NCBI GenBank assembly: GCA_914767715.1
Contig: OU612066.1
Location: 23,718,283-23,782,282 of the forward strand
Length of the DNA: 64,000 nucleotides
Source: Membranipora membranacea
Taxonomy: Eukaryota > Bryozoa > Gymnolaemata > Cheilostomatida > Membraniporidae
Direction of reading: 5' to 3'
Shown: positions 63,033-64,000 of the stretch, piece by piece
Layout: every line of letters starts with the position of its first letter
How positions within the stretch are numbered: the first letter of the stretch is position 1
Position numbers and translations under genes: made by a program
Notes under the pieces: generated by a model
What the model was told of the DNA's origin: nothing
Seen by the model: the letters and a program-made list of their open reading frames with translations, nothing else
Databases searched by the model: none

Positions 63033-64000
63033 CATATTATTCCGACAGACTTTGTATTTTTTCACGCCGCCGTATGACACGTTTGTTTAGTGCAAAAGTC
63101 AGCCTCGTTAAATCGGACGCTGACAGAGAACGGATAACTGCAGAGACAAACGGATTTCATATTTGAAACGAGCGAGAGTTGCTTCTGCTTTTGAGGTAAG
63201 TTTGAAGCAAATCTATTTTTTAATCCGAGCGAAAAAAAAGCATGATACCCACCCTTTGTATATTTTTTAATTTTTTAAGTCAGCGTTATTACCCCTCCAG
63301 CTTGTCTCAGTATCTTTATATTCTGCAGTTTGAATAAGGTCAATGGAGGCTCTAACTGGTCTGTGTTTCATATTATTCCGACAGACGTTGTATTTTTTCA
63401 CGCTGCCGTATGACATATTTTTTTAGTGCAAAAATCAGCCTCGTTACATCGGACGCTGACAGAGAACTGATAACTGCAGAGACAAACGGATTTCATATTT
63501 GAAACGAGCGAGAGTTGCTTCTGCTTTTGAGGTAAGTTTGAAGCAAATCTATTTTTTAATCCGAGCGAAAAAAAGCATGATACCCACCCTTGGTATATTT
63601 TTCAATTTTTTAAGTCAGCGTTATTACCCCTCCAGCTTGTCTCAGGATCTTTATATTCTGCAGGTTGTATAAGGTCAATGGGGGCTCTAACTGGTCAGTG
63701 TTTCATATCATTCCGACAGACTTTGTATTTTTTCACGCTGCCGTGTGACATGTTTTTTTAGTGCAAAAGTCAGCCTCGTTAAATCGGACGCTGACAGAGA
63801 ACGGATAACTGCAGAGTCAAACGGATTTCATATTTGAAACGAGCGAGAGTTGCTTCTGCTTTTGAGGTAAGTTTGAAGCAAATCTATTTTTTAATCCGAG
63901 CGAAAAAAAAGCATGATACCCACCCTTGGTATATTTTTCAATTTTTTAAGTCAGCGTTATTACCCCTCCAGCTTGTCTCAGGATCTATATATTCTGCAGT
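63033..64000 (+). repeat. 1,881 bp tandem duplication, copy 2, cut by the window end
   Basis: Follows 61,152 onward at a shift of 1,881 bp to the last base, with few differences (for example CAATGGAGGC near 63,342). Almost three monomers are visible. The high similarity suggests a recent event. The remainder lies outside the window. Confidence 0.8.

Larger units (their letters stand above)
1..64000 (+). repeat. Satellite DNA array, ~336 bp monomer, about 190 head-to-tail copies
   Basis: The same unit recurs from end to end. Taking the motif CCTCCAGCTTGTCTCAGG as phase zero, copies start at 1, 336, 673, 1009, 1345 and 1681 and go on at 335-337 bp spacing to the right edge. The consensus I derived is 336 bp with 132 G+C (39%). 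Most copies differ by point substitutions, with one-base indels mainly in A/T runs. All copies face the same way. Both ends of the window fall inside the array. Open frames here are short (at most 93 codons), occur on both strands, recur with the monomer and are opened or closed by single variants, so I call no CDS. A role in centromeric, pericentromeric or sex-chromosome heterochromatin is inference. I do not recognise the family. Confidence 0.98.

Noticed and set aside
1-64000. CRISPR array
   Set aside because: Repeats are 336 bp and contiguous with no unique spacers, far from the 25-40 bp repeat plus spacer pattern, and there are no cas genes.
1-64000. Transposon or retroelement with tandem internal repeats
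   Set aside because: No terminal repeats, target-site duplications, or transposase or polymerase frames appear anywhere in the window.
1-64000. Inverted monomers or a palindromic centre
   Set aside because: Every monomer I read faces the same way, and no change of orientation was seen.

Overview
The whole 64 kb window is one uninterrupted satellite DNA array. A monomer of about 336 bp (consensus about 39% GC by hand count) repeats head-to-tail roughly 190 times, from the first base to the last. I found no inverted monomer, no unique-sequence island, no convincing protein-coding gene, no RNA gene and no recognisable transposon. Both ends lie inside the array, so the window is an internal piece of something longer. 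All coordinates of block edges below come from reading shared variants by eye and are good to roughly 50 bp unless a junction is stated exactly.

Organism: a eukaryote, by inference. Tens of kilobases of pure tandem satellite with nested multi-monomer repeats are typical of centromeric, pericentromeric or sex-chromosome heterochromatin. The monomer consensus has about 13 CpG against about 13 expected, so there is no sign of CpG decay. That argues weakly against a heavily CpG-methylated vertebrate germline and suits many invertebrates or protists. I do not recognise the satellite family and cannot name a species.

Layout: (1) 1-12.2 kb is a diverse region with strongly marked monomer types, arranged as a 7-monomer (2,352 bp) repeat nested in a tandem duplication of 13 monomers (4,369 bp). 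(2) 11.18-24.95 kb is a tandem duplication of a 7,724 bp (23-monomer) unit; the second copy is 6,043 bp because two differences of 1,345 bp and 336 bp separate the copies. (3) 24.95-28.26 kb is a transitional stretch. (4) 28.26-36.9 kb is a tandem duplication of a 4,700 bp (14-monomer) unit. (5) 35.9-47.2 kb is a tandem duplication of a 6,717 bp (20-monomer) unit, whose second copy lacks four monomers. (6) 47.2-50.4 kb is the most uniform part, with monomers close to consensus. (7) 50.4-64 kb holds uniform monomers plus four truncated ones of 202-203 bp with the same deletion junction, short 4-monomer repeats of 1,345 bp, and a 1,881 bp tandem duplication cut by the window end.

The notable feature is the architecture: successive adjacent blocks have each been duplicated in tandem with a different unit length, with later patchwork exchange. 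No single fixed higher-order unit rules the array. There are no genes to work together; every monomer carries the same small motifs (two PstI sites, short dyads, phased A/T tracts, a splice-donor-like and acceptor-like pair), described on one representative monomer.
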